From Pseudomonas extremaustralis (GTDB taxonomy: Bacteria > Pseudomonadota > Gammaproteobacteria > Pseudomonadales > Pseudomonadaceae), in contig NZ_LT629689.1 in the NCBI RefSeq assembly GCF_900102035.1, positions 3,022,001 to 3,086,000 of the forward strand: DNA of 64,000 bases, in the 5' to 3' direction. Positions 1-10,300 of this stretch are shown here, one piece after another. Below the pieces are notes generated by a model that saw nothing but the letters and a program-made list of their open reading frames with translations, was not told the DNA's origin and did no database searches. Made by a program: the position numbers and the translations under genes. Position 1 is the first letter of the stretch; each line of letters begins with the position of its first letter.

Positions 1-203
1 GCGGACTTTCTGCTGTGGTAGATGCGCTGGAACACCAGGCGCCTGTCTGGATGATCGACAGTTATACCGCCCTCAGCCCGTTCTCCCGATTCAGCATGAT
101 CGACAATGGAAAGTTCACGCTTCGCGATACGCTTTATTTCATTAGTTTGATTCTGGCCTTTCTCACTGCGACCACAGTGACCCTCAACTATAAGCACAGC
201 TGA
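1..203 (+). CDS. ABC transporter permease, C-terminal end (partial)
   Basis: Only the last 66 or so codons are in the window; the frame is open from base 3 and the start lies upstream. The visible end has a short soluble stretch, then one hydrophobic segment (FISLILAFLTATTVTLNY) and a short charged tail, as at the C-terminus of ABC-2 type permeases of the GldF/NosY kind. The next gene begins 15 bases later and encodes a GldG-like protein, the usual partner of such a permease. A role as the membrane subunit of a GldA/F/G-like exporter is inferred from that neighbour. The fragment alone would not identify the family. Confidence 0.6.
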   Translation, partial: GLSAVVDALEHQAPVWMIDSYTALSPFSRFSMIDNGKFTLRDTLYFISLILAFLTATTVTLNYKHS

Positions 204-218
204 GAAGGAAAGTCCTTA

Positions 219-1952
219 ATGCGATCAGCGCTGCGCACCGGCATGACACTTACGGTCATCGTGTTACTTTTTATGGCCTTCAACTTGGTTTGGGTAAACA
301 AACTCCCCGATATCCGATGGGACTTTACCCAACAAAAAATGCATACCTTATCGGTTCCCCAGCGTCAATTTCTCGGTTCGTTGCAAGCCCCGCTGGACCT
401 GTATTACTTCAATGCAAACAGCGACCCACAGAGAAACTACGCACTAAAACGCTATGGCAAGCGTATTGAGGATCTGCTCAAGGAATACGAAAAAGCAGCC
501 AAGGGCATGATCAACCTGCACCTTATCGACCCTGCACCTTTCTCCGAAGACGCCTACAGAGCCCGGTTATTTGGCCTCGATGACAAGTCCGGGTTTATCG
601 GCCTTATCGGCACCCGCGCCGGTCACAGCGCACAGCGCATCGAATCATTCAGCCTCGACCGGGAGCCCTTGCTCGACTATGAAATCAGCCACCTGATCTA
701 TAAGTTGCAGCACCCGGAGCGCCCTACTGTCGGGTTGCTGTCGGGGTTGGCCATGAAGGAGTCCGCCGCACGATTACTGAAGGAACTGCAGCAGCATTTC
801 AACCTGGCCAAGCTGGAATCAACCACCGAGCGTATCCCGGAACAGGTCAAGACCCTGATGGTCGTGCACCCGCGCGCACTACCTGAGCGAACCCTGTACG
901 CAATTGAGCAATTTGTATTGAAAGGCGGCAAGTTGATGGTGTTCATCGACCCCATCAGCGAGCGTAGCCCGGACACCAAGGCGGCCAACGCTCGCCTGGA
1001 TGAACTGCTTGCCGCCTGGGGTATCCAGATGCCGGCGAACAAATGGCTGGTCGATAGCCTCTACACACCGTTGGAGACGCCCGGCGCCGAAAAGAACGGG
1101 GCGCATCATCCCGGCCGATTGAACCTGCCCCGGCAGGCAATGAATACCCGGGATATCAGCACGTGGAGATTGAATGGGGTGACGGTATCGAGTAGCGGCG
1201 CCCTCTCCCGACGCAGTAAGAGTCGTACAACCTTCACGCCCCTCCTGCAAAGCTCCGAGCAATCCGAATTGCTCGAGGTTGAAGGCTTCGCCGGAGCTAC
1301 CGCACTCGATTCATTGATCGATGACACACCCATCCAGGGAAAACGCCACGTGATTGCCGCCCGTATCGAAGGGCCAGGCTATTCGGCATTTCCCGATGGC
1401 ATCAAGGGGCACCCGCCCGGTTTGCAAAAGGCGGCGCAAATCCACGTAGTCGTCGTCGCCGACACGGACTTGCTCATGGACCAGGTGAGCCGCTTGGCGC
1501 CTGATAACAACGCGCTGTTTGTCTTGAACACATTGGATAGCCTGTCCGCCCTTGATGCACTGGCCAGCATTCACCCTCGCGCGCAGATGCAAGCGTCGCC
1601 GACGGTGCTTGAAGCCATGCGCAGCGCTGCCGAACAGGTCTATCGCATGAAGGCGAGCGAGTTGGAGCGACGCCTGCAGCGCACAGAACAGGAATGGCAG
1701 CTGTTGAGCCCACAAACGACCGTCCTCGGCACCCAAACGGTGGATGCCACCACGCAACTGCAAGCGCTCAACAAGGAACGCCTGCGCTTGCCCATGGAGT
1801 TGCATGCGTTGCGGGTCGAGGCGTATGCGTCGGTGCATCGCCTGGAACTGGCGATCAAACTGGTCGTGACCTACACAATACCGCTGGCGTTATGCCTCGC
1901 AGCGTGGATGGTTTTCCTCGACCAACGCCGGCGTCGCACTGCGTTTCACTGA
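219..1952 (+). CDS. GldG-like ABC transporter auxiliary protein
   Basis: This 577-residue protein has one N-terminal membrane anchor (about residues 8-26), a long extracytoplasmic domain and a C-terminal membrane segment (about 548-568) ending in basic residues. The architecture, and the stretches following KMHTLSVPQ and LLDYEISHLIYKLQ, fit the GldG/ABC_transp_aux family encoded beside ABC-2 permeases. In Flavobacterium GldA/F/G supports gliding; in Pseudomonas the cargo is unknown. It starts 15 bases after the permease gene, with AGAAGGAAAG as a ribosome binding site, so the two are co-transcribed. It converges with the next gene, leaving only 4 bases between stop codons. Confidence 0.8.
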   Translation: MRSALRTGMTLTVIVLLFMAFNLVWVNKLPDIRWDFTQQKMHTLSVPQRQFLGSLQAPLDLYYFNANSDPQRNYALKRYGKRIEDLLKEYEKAAKGMINLHLIDPAPFSEDAYRARLFGLDDKSGFIGLIGTRAGHSAQRIESFSLDREPLLDYEISHLIYKLQHPERPTVGLLSGLAMKESAARLLKELQQHFNLAKLESTTERIPEQVKTLMVVHPRALPERTLYAIEQFVLKGGKLMVFIDPISERSPDTKAANARLDELLAAWGIQMPANKWLVDSLYTPLETPGAEKNGAHHPGRLNLPRQAMNTRDISTWRLNGVTVSSSGALSRRSKSRTTFTPLLQSSEQSELLEVEGFAGATALDSLIDDTPIQGKRHVIAARIEGPGYSAFPDGIKGHPPGLQKAAQIHVVVVADTDLLMDQVSRLAPDNNALFVLNTLDSLSALDALASIHPRAQMQASPTVLEAMRSAAEQVYRMKASELERRLQRTEQEWQLLSPQTTVLGTQTVDATTQLQALNKERLRLPMELHALRVEAYASVHRLELAIKLVVTYTIPLALCLAAWMVFLDQRRRRTAFH

Positions 1953-1956
1953 GCCT

Positions 1957-2265
1957 TCAACGCCTGGCGATCAGCCCCTGCCGAGCGATACGCGTCAGTT
2001 GGTGGATCACTTCCTTCGCATCGGCGGCACTGGGGGCCTGGATAACCGCCAGGTCGAAGCTGTCGGTGGCGAACCGGGCAAGGGATTCGCCGTCTTCGGC
2101 AAACTGGATCAGGAACGCCGATGCCCGCCCGGTACGGCGCGGCCAGCCATCCAGGTAACGCAACAGCGTCGGCTGGTGGTTGCCGCCCAGGAGGATTTTC
2201 GGATTACGTTGAGTGAGGGCTGCGGTGATCGGAGCCAGGCGTATCAGGGGGCGTAATGCATTCAT
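1957..2265 (-). CDS. Small uncharacterised protein behind a structured leader
   Basis: The product is 102 residues from the ATG at 2265 (MNALRPL); an upstream start at 2286 would add seven residues. No domain is recognised with confidence. The pattern KILLGGNHQPTLLRYL followed later by FDLAVIQAP looks like two strands of a Rossmann-type, SAM-methyltransferase-like fold, but the protein is too short for a full domain. It may be a reduced or truncated relative of DUF6231-like Pseudomonas proteins, which is only an impression. About 200 bases of structured leader precede it and may regulate it in response to SAM. It converges on the GldG-like gene. Confidence 0.5.
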   Translation of the reverse strand: MNALRPLIRLAPITAALTQRNPKILLGGNHQPTLLRYLDGWPRRTGRASAFLIQFAEDGESLARFATDSFDLAVIQAPSAADAKEVIHQLTRIARQGLIARR

Positions 2266-2310
2266 CGTGTCGTGTCTCTGCCTCAAAAGTCTGCGGGCAG
2301 GTGAGAGGCA

Positions 2311-2430
2311 ACACCGAACCAGCGCTTTAGCGGTATTTCAAAGCGGTCTCGGCAAGGGAGACCAGGCTTCTGTCGGGCTATAGGAAGTCCCGGTGGCGCC
2401 CCGCAATTAGCTGTTTAAATCGGCGCATGA
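2311..2430 (-). promoter_or_regulatory. Candidate SAM-II-like riboswitch
   Basis: On the minus strand the leader begins with a stem GCGCC (2426-2422) closed by GGCGC further on. Its loop holds GATTTAA, then TAATTGC. Downstream comes AAATACCGCTAAAGCGC (around 2336-2321). The order stem, GAUUUAA, UUGC, stem, AAAU, GCUAAA is that of the SAM-II (metA) riboswitch as remembered from the family. About 80 bases, including a GGTCTC/GAGACC hairpin (2364-2346), separate the two halves, longer than in compact SAM-II members. The match was made by eye. A covariance-model search would settle it. Confidence 0.45.
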
Positions 2431-2435
2431 GCGGC

Positions 2436-2465
2436 ATCCTAGAGAAGCCGATGGGGCGGTGTCAA
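2436..2465 (-). promoter_or_regulatory. Sigma-70 promoter of the structured leader
   Basis: On the minus strand TTGACA (2465-2460) is followed after 18 bases by TAGGAT (2441-2436). Transcription would start near 2430, just before the first stem of the candidate riboswitch, which supports the leader being a transcribed RNA element. Confidence 0.55.
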
Positions 2466-2480
2466 GAATCACGGGCAACG

Positions 2481-2505
2481 AAAAGGCCCGCACATCGGCG
2501 GGCCT
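2481..2505 (-). terminator. Rho-independent terminator after the DoxX gene
   Basis: An 8-bp perfect stem (AGGCCCGC / GCGGGCCT, 2484-2505) is followed on the minus strand by a run of T (AAAA at 2481-2484 on the plus strand). It lies just beyond the stop codon of the DoxX gene. Confidence 0.75.
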
Positions 2506-2526
2506 GCTCTGGGTTTTATACGGGGA

Positions 2527-2961
2527 TCAATGGGCAATGGCGCGGTCGGCAGACAGCTTGCCAGCACCTTCCAGCAGCACCGCCAGCGAACCACCCAGCA
2601 AGGCCAGTGCGAACTCGTAGCCGTTGTTGGCCATGAACAGACCGTTATGGATATGCACCGAGAAGATCGCCACCAATGACAGGATGGTCAGGCCCAGCGC
2701 CGCCGGGCGCGCCAACAAACCAATGATCAGCGCCAGGCCGGCGAAGAATTCGGTACCACCCGACAACAGTGCCATCAGCGTACCAGGGGCCAGACCGATG
2801 CTTTCCATCCACTGGGCAGTGCCCGCCAAGCCATAGCCACCGAACCAGCCAAAGAGTTTTTGCGAACCGTGGGCCGCGAAGATGATGCCGACAACGATAC
2901 GCAAAATGGTCAGGCCAAAACCTGCACGGGTGGACAGAATGCTTTTGATCAGTGGGCTCAT
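2527..2961 (-). CDS. DoxX family membrane protein
   Basis: A 144-residue protein with four predicted membrane segments. It shows the DoxX family pattern RIVVGIIFAAHGSQKLFGWF near the N-terminus, a conserved GGxEFFAGLALIIGL segment in the middle, and a hydrophobic C-terminal third. Family members are small inner-membrane proteins, some linked to oxidoreductase or thiosulfate-quinone activity; the substrate here is unknown. The ATG at 2961 has AAAAGGA just upstream and is preferred to a TTG 18 bases earlier. The gene stands alone, with a terminator behind it. Confidence 0.85.
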   Translation of the reverse strand: MSPLIKSILSTRAGFGLTILRIVVGIIFAAHGSQKLFGWFGGYGLAGTAQWMESIGLAPGTLMALLSGGTEFFAGLALIIGLLARPAALGLTILSLVAIFSVHIHNGLFMANNGYEFALALLGGSLAVLLEGAGKLSADRAIAH

Positions 2962-3063
2962 GGTGTCAATCCTTTTCAAGACGGGGTGGGTTGGCCGCCA
3001 TATTAATCAGTTTAAGCAATGATAAAAGCCGAAAAAACGCACCATTAGCATCGATTAAATCGA

Positions 3064-4485
3064 TTATTTCCGTGAGGCAACGCTCGGCGCCAGCGGCTCC
3101 AAGGACTCCCGGTCCCGATCGAACGCCAAGTAGTACTTATTGACGCTATTAACGTAGCTCACCGCTGCCATGCCCACTTGTTCCATGGCAATGCGTTCAA
3201 CCTGGAAAAACCATTGGTTGGGGTTGAGCCCACGGCGTTTCGCCTCCGTGCGCATGCCCTGCACCCGCTCCGGCCCCATGTTGTAAGCCGCCAGTACAAA
3301 GGCCATGCGCTCGCGCTCGTTGAGCTTGGGACTGGCGAAGAACTTGCGACGAATCATCGCCAGGTAACGCGCACCCGCCTGCACATTACTGTCAAGGTTC
3401 TCGATATTGCTGACCCCCACCCGTTGCGCCGCCGAGGGTGTGATCTGCATCAGACCGGTGGGCCCACCGCCGTTGCGCGCCCCAGGGTCGAACGCCGACT
3501 CCTTGAAGGCCAGTGCAGCAAGGTTCAGCCAGTCCATGCCCTGTTCGCGCGCGTGTTTTTGCAGGACCGGGCGCAGTTTCTCCAAACGCTGGCGATCGAC
3601 CCGGGCCAGGGGGTTGCGGACTTGATAAAGGCGACGGTAAATACGTTGGAACGCCACATCCTGGTCGGAAGGAGTTCGATAGGTCTTGATGAATCGATCG
3701 ATACTGGCACGCAGCATCGACGCATCCTGGCGCACGAACCAGAACTCATCACCGGGTTCGTTGATGGCCACCTGCTTGTCGAAGCGCAACTTGGGCAGGA
3801 TCTTCGACCAGCGTTCGGCAATCGGCTTCTCGACAATGGTCAGGTGAAAAATCCCGGCCTGGACCATCTCCAGCACGTCTTCAACGGCCAGGGACGGATC
3901 GACCCACTCCACTTTGATCGGCGGCTGCTTGTGCAAGGCCAGCTTCTGGTTGACCTGGCTGATGGCATCCGCTGCGGCGCTGCCAGTGGTCAATGTCAGC
4001 GTTCGCCCGGACAGTTGCTCCAACCGGGTAAATCGCCGCTCCCCCTTCACGCCCACCAACCATAAAGGCACGCCACTGGCAATCGGATCACTGCGGCTGA
4101 TCTTGTGTGTGGCCTTCACATCAAGCAATTCGCCGGGAGCCACCAGGTCGCCTTCCCCACGGGCCAACGCACCGAGCAGTTGGTCCTTGGCCTTGGGAAT
4201 GATCTTGAGGCTGATTTCCTGGCCATCCTGGGCATGACCGTTAAGGTATTGCTCGAAGGCGCGTAAACGATGGTATTCGACACCAATAGCCTGGCCCTGG
4301 ATTTCGCCGGAACTGTTGCGGCTCTGGTTGACCAATACACGCAAGGTACGACTGGAGCGAATGTCCGCCAGATCTCGCACCTTACCGGGCTTGGCCACTT
4401 CCAGCGGCCCGTCCAGACGCGCGACCGCCGCCATGGGCAGCAGTAACGTCAGGCACAACATAAGCAACGCCGAGGGTCGGATCAT
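3064..4485 (-). CDS. MltF-like membrane-bound lytic transglycosylase
   Basis: The product is 473 residues with a signal peptide (hydrophobic MLCLTLLLPMAAVA). It has an N-terminal solute-binding-protein-like domain (about residues 45-270) and a C-terminal SLT lysozyme-like domain (about 290-440). The catalytic glutamate is in AFKESAFDPGARN, followed by GLMQITPSAA and AAYNMGPERV, the usual motif order of family 1 transglycosylases. Such enzymes cleave peptidoglycan between MurNAc and GlcNAc to leave an anhydro-MurNAc end in the periplasm. The two-domain layout is that of MltF, but this may be a paralogue of the main MltF, so no symbol is given. The start at 4485 (MIRPSALL) gives a proper signal peptide. 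Confidence 0.85.
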   Translation of the reverse strand: MIRPSALLMLCLTLLLPMAAVARLDGPLEVAKPGKVRDLADIRSSRTLRVLVNQSRNSSGEIQGQAIGVEYHRLRAFEQYLNGHAQDGQEISLKIIPKAKDQLLGALARGEGDLVAPGELLDVKATHKISRSDPIASGVPLWLVGVKGERRFTRLEQLSGRTLTLTTGSAAADAISQVNQKLALHKQPPIKVEWVDPSLAVEDVLEMVQAGIFHLTIVEKPIAERWSKILPKLRFDKQVAINEPGDEFWFVRQDASMLRASIDRFIKTYRTPSDQDVAFQRIYRRLYQVRNPLARVDRQRLEKLRPVLQKHAREQGMDWLNLAALAFKESAFDPGARNGGGPTGLMQITPSAAQRVGVSNIENLDSNVQAGARYLAMIRRKFFASPKLNERERMAFVLAAYNMGPERVQGMRTEAKRRGLNPNQWFFQVERIAMEQVGMAAVSYVNSVNKYYLAFDRDRESLEPLAPSVASRK

Positions 4486-4721
4486 CCGCTCTCCGGAAAG
4501 AATACTGGCCAACGTCCTCGCGAAAAACGAGGCGATGGGGGTCAGAAACAGAGCGCTTTATGCGCTGGCAAGTGACGCAATGACGGCATTGGAAAAGGCC
4601 AGTGGCCCATTGCAATGTCGCTTGCGACGTTCAAAGACAGCTATAACTCGTTGTAGTTCTTCAGTTTTCTTATAAATCTACAGCTCTGATATGCTTTCCG
4701 ACCGCAGGCGGAGATAGCACC

Positions 4722-5528
4722 ATGCAACTCATTGATATCGGCGTCAACCTCACAAACTCCAGTTTCGACGAGAGGCACCAAGCCGTTCTCGAGCGCGCCT
4801 ATGCCGCCGGCGTACAACAATTGGTGCTCACCGGCACCAGCATCGACGGTAGCGAACAGGCCCTGGAACTCTGCCTGAAACTGGATGAAAGTGGCCAACG
4901 CCTGTTCAGCACAGCAGGAATCCACCCCCACTGCGCCAGTGACTGGAACGGCGACAGCGCCCAGCGTTTGCGCGGTTTACTCAATGAACCTCGTGTGCGT
5001 GCCGTGGGCGAATGCGGGTTGGATTTCAATCGGGATTTTTCCCCACGGCCGCAGCAGGAGAAAGTCCTGGAAGAACACCTGGCCCTGGCCGTCGAGCTCA
5101 AACTACCGGTGTTCCTGCACGAACGCGACGCCAACCAGCGCCTGCTGGAGATTCTCAAGGACTACCGCGACCATCTCACCGCCGCCGTGGTGCATTGCTT
5201 CACCGGCGAGCAGCAGGCGCTGTTCAGCTACCTCGACCTTGACCTGCACATCGGCATCACCGGCTGGATCTGCGACGAACGCCGTGGGACACACCTGCAC
5301 CCGCTGGTCAGGGAAATTCCCCGGGGCCGTCTGATGCTGGAAAGCGATGCCCCCTACCTGTTACCACGCACCCTTCGACCGAAGCCGAAAAATGGCCGCA
5401 ATGAACCGGCCTATCTCCCGGAAGTGCTGCGCGAAGTAGCCCGGCACCGTAACGAAAGCGTGGAAGACCTGGCCGAACACAGCACTGCCAGCGCACGCGC
5501 CTTTTTTGGATTGTCCGCCGTGAACTGA
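4722..5528 (+). CDS. tatD: TatD family metal-dependent hydrolase
   Basis: A 268-residue TIM-barrel metallohydrolase that closely follows E. coli TatD. It has the N-terminus [13 protein letters not shown], then [49 protein letters not shown] and [10 protein letters not shown], which carry the metal-binding His, Glu and Asp residues. E. coli TatD is a magnesium-dependent 3'-5' exonuclease linked to DNA repair and is not needed for Tat export. No tatABC genes are next to it. The first H-x-H of the wider family is replaced by the IGVNLT start, as in TatD itself. Length is normal. Confidence 0.93.
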   Translation: MQLIDIGVNLTNSSFDERHQAVLERAYAAGVQQLVLTGTSIDGSEQALELCLKLDESGQRLFSTAGIHPHCASDWNGDSAQRLRGLLNEPRVRAVGECGLDFNRDFSPRPQQEKVLEEHLALAVELKLPVFLHERDANQRLLEILKDYRDHLTAAVVHCFTGEQQALFSYLDLDLHIGITGWICDERRGTHLHPLVREIPRGRLMLESDAPYLLPRTLRPKPKNGRNEPAYLPEVLREVARHRNESVEDLAEHSTASARAFFGLSAVN

Positions 5529-5624
5529 GGCAACGCATTGACCCATGTCAAAACCGATTTTCTCAGTAGCGGCACAATAATGGCACCTTGCCAATGCTGT
5601 TTCCGCTATCAGAGAAAACCTTCC

Positions 5625-7106
5625 ATGGGTGCCTGGCTTAGCAATATCTCGCTGAAGTACAAATTCTGGGCCGTCAACGCGGTCGCTTTCATCACCACCC
5701 TGCTGCTGGTGCTCTATGCCGTGCAGCTCGAACAACAGGCTCGCAGCGATGCGTCCCAGGCCTCGGCACAGGCGCAAGGTCGATTGCTCAGCGCCTGGCC
5801 GGTCGACAAAGCCCTGCCCAAAAGTGAGCACTGGCTGACATTCGCCCGTGGCCAGACCCCACAACTGGCTGACATGGATCTGTCAGCCCTGAGCAGCGCC
5901 AACGGCTGGATCGAACTCAATCACATGCCCCTGTTCGGCGAAAATCCGCTGAGGGGTGCAGAAGTGGTCACTCGCCCTGGCGGCCAACAGGTTGCCGTGC
6001 TCGCCTATGCCCCCAGCCTGAGCCAAGTGTTCACCGAACGCTTCGCCAACTATGCCGTGGCGGTATTGATCCTGATGTTGGCAATGCTGGGTGCTTCGCA
6101 GCTGTTGATCCGCTTCCTGCTCAGCCAACTCAACACCCTCAAGGACGTCATGCTGCACGTCGAAAAAACCGGCGACCTCTCGGCCCGTGTGCCATTGGCC
6201 TGCAAGGATGAAGTCGGCCAGATGGCCACTGCCTTCAACGCCATGCAGGCTGGCTACCAGCGCGTGGTCAGTACCGTAGCGCGCACCGCCCAGCAACTGG
6301 ATGAAGGGGCCGCACGACTGGCCAGCAGCATGAATGAGGTGCAGCACGGCATGCTTGGTCAGCAAAGCGAAACCGACCAAGCGGCCACCGCCATCAACGA
6401 GATGACGGCCACCGTGCACCATATCGCCCAGCACGCCGGCGCCACCCGCGACCTGTCCCAGAGCGCCGACACCCTTGCCGGCAGCGGCCAGGCCGTCGTG
6501 ACCCGTGTCCGGCATTCGATCGCAGGCCTGTCCAGCGGCGTACAGCAGACCGCCGAAATGATCCAGAAACTGGCAGAAGACAGCCAGAAAATCAGCAGCG
6601 TGGTCAGTGTGATCCACAGCATCGCCGAACAGACCAACCTGCTCGCCCTGAACGCCGCCATCGAAGCCGCCCGCGCCGGGGAAATGGGCCGCGGGTTTGC
6701 CGTGGTCGCCGACGAAGTGCGCAACCTCGCCAAACGCGTACAAAGCTCCACCGACGAAATCACCCGCATGATCTCGGCGTTGCAGGCCGGCACGCGCGAC
6801 GCCGTGGACTTTATGCAGGAAAGCTCGTTCAAGGCTGACGATTGCGTACAGCAAGCCCAGGAAGCCAGCTCCGCCCTCGCCGAAATCACCGGCGCCGTGG
6901 CGCAGATGCGCGAGAACAACACGCAGATCGCCGTCGCCGCCGAACAGCAAAGCCATGTGGCCGAAGAAATGAACCGTGCGGTGGTGAGTATTCGCGATGT
7001 CACCGAGAACACCGTGCAGCAGACCGTCGATTCGGCAACCACCAGCAACGAACTGGCAACCTTGGCTGGGGAGTTGAGCAAAGCGATTGGGCAGTTGAAG
7101 TTGTAG
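5625..7106 (+). CDS. Methyl-accepting chemotaxis protein
   Basis: From the ATG at 5625 (MGAWLSN) the protein has 493 residues. It has membrane segment 1 at about 11-33, a short periplasmic region of about 110 residues, membrane segment 2 at about 145-168, a HAMP domain, and a cytoplasmic signalling domain. The signalling tip is the highly conserved [19 protein letters not shown], followed by [17 protein letters not shown]. It should pass ligand occupancy to CheA/CheW. The periplasmic region is too short for a full dCache domain and its ligand cannot be told. An in-frame TTG at 5538 would add an unlikely cysteine-rich tail and is not used. A terminator follows. Confidence 0.92.
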   Translation: MGAWLSNISLKYKFWAVNAVAFITTLLLVLYAVQLEQQARSDASQASAQAQGRLLSAWPVDKALPKSEHWLTFARGQTPQLADMDLSALSSANGWIELNHMPLFGENPLRGAEVVTRPGGQQVAVLAYAPSLSQVFTERFANYAVAVLILMLAMLGASQLLIRFLLSQLNTLKDVMLHVEKTGDLSARVPLACKDEVGQMATAFNAMQAGYQRVVSTVARTAQQLDEGAARLASSMNEVQHGMLGQQSETDQAATAINEMTATVHHIAQHAGATRDLSQSADTLAGSGQAVVTRVRHSIAGLSSGVQQTAEMIQKLAEDSQKISSVVSVIHSIAEQTNLLALNAAIEAARAGEMGRGFAVVADEVRNLAKRVQSSTDEITRMISALQAGTRDAVDFMQESSFKADDCVQQAQEASSALAEITGAVAQMRENNTQIAVAAEQQSHVAEEMNRAVVSIRDVTENTVQQTVDSATTSNELATLAGELSKAIGQLKL

Positions 7107-7142
7107 GACTGTTCAACCTGTAATCCTCCGCCTACAACAAAG

Positions 7143-7163
7143 CCTCGGTTTACCTGAGGTTTT
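7143..7163 (+). terminator. Terminator after the chemoreceptor gene
   Basis: CCTCGG and CTGAGG form a 6-bp stem with one G-U pair around a 5-base loop, followed by TTTT. It is 37 bases beyond the chemoreceptor stop codon. Confidence 0.55.
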
Positions 7164-7263
7164 GGCGAAACTTCCGAGTCATCACGGCGAATAACGCCGA
7201 CTTCTTTCCCCCGCCAACCTCTCCAAAGTCTCTCGCCTGACCAACCAGCGCGAGGGACCGCTG

Positions 7264-7308
7264 ATGCACTTCTCCACCCATGCCCCGGTCAACGGGGCTG
7301 CCTCTTGA
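7264..7308 (+). other. Short leader frame overlapping the RHS start
   Basis: An ATG at 7264 follows a good ribosome binding site (GAGGGA, six bases upstream) and opens a 14-codon frame (MHFSTHAPVNGAAS). Its TGA at 7306-7308 overlaps the TTG that opens the long RHS frame. The RHS frame has no convincing ribosome binding site of its own. Either this is a coupled leader peptide, or it is the true N-terminus of the RHS protein cut off by a one-base shift. Confidence 0.35.
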
Positions 7309-10300
7309 TTCCGCCCATCGCCAGCTTTGTCCTGGCCCCCATGAATGCCCAGGCGCCGGACGCCGAAAGCGTCTTTCATGATTTCAGGGCGTGCCTCAAC
7401 ACGTTTGACCAGTGGGCCTCGAGCTTCTGGAGCGTTTCGGCGCTGGAGGTCGAGCAGGTATTCAAGGTCGGGGATGAGGTGGCGCTGGTCGCGCCGGCTT
7501 CCTCCACGACACCCAGCAGCACCGTGGCCACGTGCAAGGCCCAGGGTTCGTTGACCCTGGTGCATCTGTTCGAAAGCTCGCAATTCGTGCCCATCGGCAA
7601 TACGCCGGTGATGTTGCAAGCCATCGCCGCGGATGGCAGCCCGATGGGCGCGCCGATCCATCACACGATTGGCCCCAGCGGCATACTTGAAATCACGGAC
7701 TGCGCCCGCGATCAGCGCTACCAGATCACCTTTTATCCCAACGTTTGCGAAGATCACGTCAAGGCGTTGTATGCGTCCTATCAGGCGCTGATTGCGCAGT
7801 TGGAAAATCACCTGCGTGATGAATGGACACAGACGTTCAGCGCGCAATGGGACGACTTCGCAAACGCCACGCCGTTCGAGCGCAGCGCCTTGCAGGGCGT
7901 GGCGTTTGCCCACGGGATTGCCAAGGCGCTCTACAACCTGTGGGACAACATCACCCAACTGTACGAGCTGCTGGCCGACCTCAAGGCCAACAGCGAAAAG
8001 CTGCTGCAGTACCTCTCCCAGGCCGAACTCGATGAGCTGCTCAAGCTCAGCAAAGACGCGATTGCCCAGGGCCTGCTGATACTCAGCGACGAGCCGCTGC
8101 TGTTTATCTATTTATCCGCCATGGTCGGCTGGATACGGCTGCTGCCGCCGCCGCAGATGTACGAACTGCTGGGCGAGATCACCGGCGAGGTGTTGATCAA
8201 TCTGTTCTTGATCTGGGCCACGCGGGGCATGGGCGTGAAGATTCGCCTGGGCACGCAGGTGTTGAGTCATGTCAAGTCAGGCCGTGCGCGCCAATGGCTG
8301 GAACGGCTCGCCGATCAGATCGTCGGGCCCAAGCTGGATGCACATGCCGAGGCGGCCAAGCCATTGCTGCTGGGTAGCGCGCCGACGCCGATCAGGAGCG
8401 TGCCGGTTGCGCCGTTGAAGGCGGGCGATCAGTTGGTTTCCAACCCGGTGCCGGCGGTGCGCAACAAGTCCCAGCGGACGACGCTGGTCAGGCAAGAGCC
8501 CGTGGACGATGCGCCGACCTCGGCGAAAAATCCCAACGGCGATGCGGTGGCGGCGTCGGACAAGACCGTCACCCACGGCTGCCCGGTGTCGATGGTCACC
8601 GGCGAGGAACTGCTGACCCTGACCGATGGGGCGCTAGACGGGATCTTGCCGTTCGAGTGGACGCGTGTGTACCGCACCAGTGCGGTGGACGTGGATTGCG
8701 GCTTGGGCTTTGGCTGGAGTCACGCGCTGGCACAGCGGCTGTCTGTGTCGGACGATTCGGTGGTGTGGACCGACCATGAGAATCGGACTACGGCGTTTCC
8801 GTTGCCATCCGACTCTCGACCGGCGATCACCAACAGCCTGGCCGAAGCGGCGATCTATCTGGGCGCTTCGCCGGATGAACTGGTGCTGGCGCAGGCTTCA
8901 CGTTTCTTCCACTTTCGCGACGGCGTGCTGACGGCGATCAGCGACGCGTATGACAACCGACTGCGGATTTTCCGGGATGCCCTGGGACGCATCGAACGGC
9001 TGGATAACGGTGTGGGGCGCTCGCTGTGCTTGCGCTACGCGGCGGGCCGTATCGTGGCCGTGGACTACCAGATTCAGCGCGCCAAGGGGCCTGAACCGTT
9101 CGAGTGGGTGACTGAACAAAACGTCGTTTCCTACACCTACGACGAAGCGGGCCGACTGATCTCGGCGACCAATGCCGTTGGTGAACGCGAGGTTTATCGG
9201 TACGACGAGCAGCACGTCATTCTCGAGCGCCGGCTGGCCGGTGGGGCGAGTTTCTTCTGGGCGTGGGAACGCGCTGGCAAGGCGGCCAGATGTGTCCGGC
9301 ATTGGGCCAGTTTTTCGCAAATGGACACGCGTTATGCCTGGGACGACAACGGTCGCGTCACGCTGCACAACGCCGATGGCAGCCAGGAAGTGTATGTCCA
9401 CGATCAGCGTGCGCGGCTGGTGCAGCGCATCGATCCAGATGGCGCCACGCACTTCAAATCCTACGACGATAAAGGCCGGCTGACGGTTGAGCAGGACCCG
9501 CTCGGGGCGGTGACGGCCTATCAATACGACGAAGCCGGACGCTTGGTGGCGCTGTTTCCGGGGGACGACGAGCCGACGACCTACGAGCATGACAACGGTT
9601 TCGTACGGGTTGTGCGGCGTGGTGAAGCGGTCTGGAAGTACGAGCGCAATGACCAGGGCGACGTCACGCGCAGGACCGATCCCAATGGCCACATTACCGA
9701 CTACAGCTACAACAGATATGGGCAACTGGTGGGGGTGTGGTACCCGGATCACAGTTGCCATCGGCTGGTGTGGAATGAACGCGGGCAATTGCTTGAGGAG
9801 CAGTTGCCCAATGGCGGGATCAAGCGTTATCGCTATGACGAGCTTGGCCGGCAAGTGGCGCGCGAGGATGAGCATGGTGCGCTGACCGGGTATCAGTGGG
9901 ACAGCGTCGGTCGGCTGATTCGCGTCGTGTTGCCAGGCGGCGCCGAGCGCGAATACAGCTACAACCCCTACGGAAAAATCACCGCCGAACGCGATGAACG
10001 CGGCCACGTCACCCGCTACGAATACGCCGACGGCCTGCACCTGATCAGCCGCCGCATCAATGCCGATGGCACCCAGGTCAAGTATCGCTATGACAACGTC
10101 CGGTTATTGCTGACCGAGATCGAAAACGAAGTCGGCGAGACCTACACACTCGACTACCACCCCAACGGCCTGATCCAGCAGGAAACCGGCTTTGACGGCC
10201 AGCGCACCGCCTATGCCTACGACCTCAATGGCAACCTGCAGGAAAAGACCGAACACGGCGACGACGGCAGTCAGCTGGTTACCCGCTACGAGCGCGATCA

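Noticed and set aside
5548..5580. Possible FliA promoter (TCAAAA-N15-GCGGCACA) before the chemoreceptor gene
   Set aside because: Only the first half is close to consensus; the -10 part lacks the GCCGATAA core.
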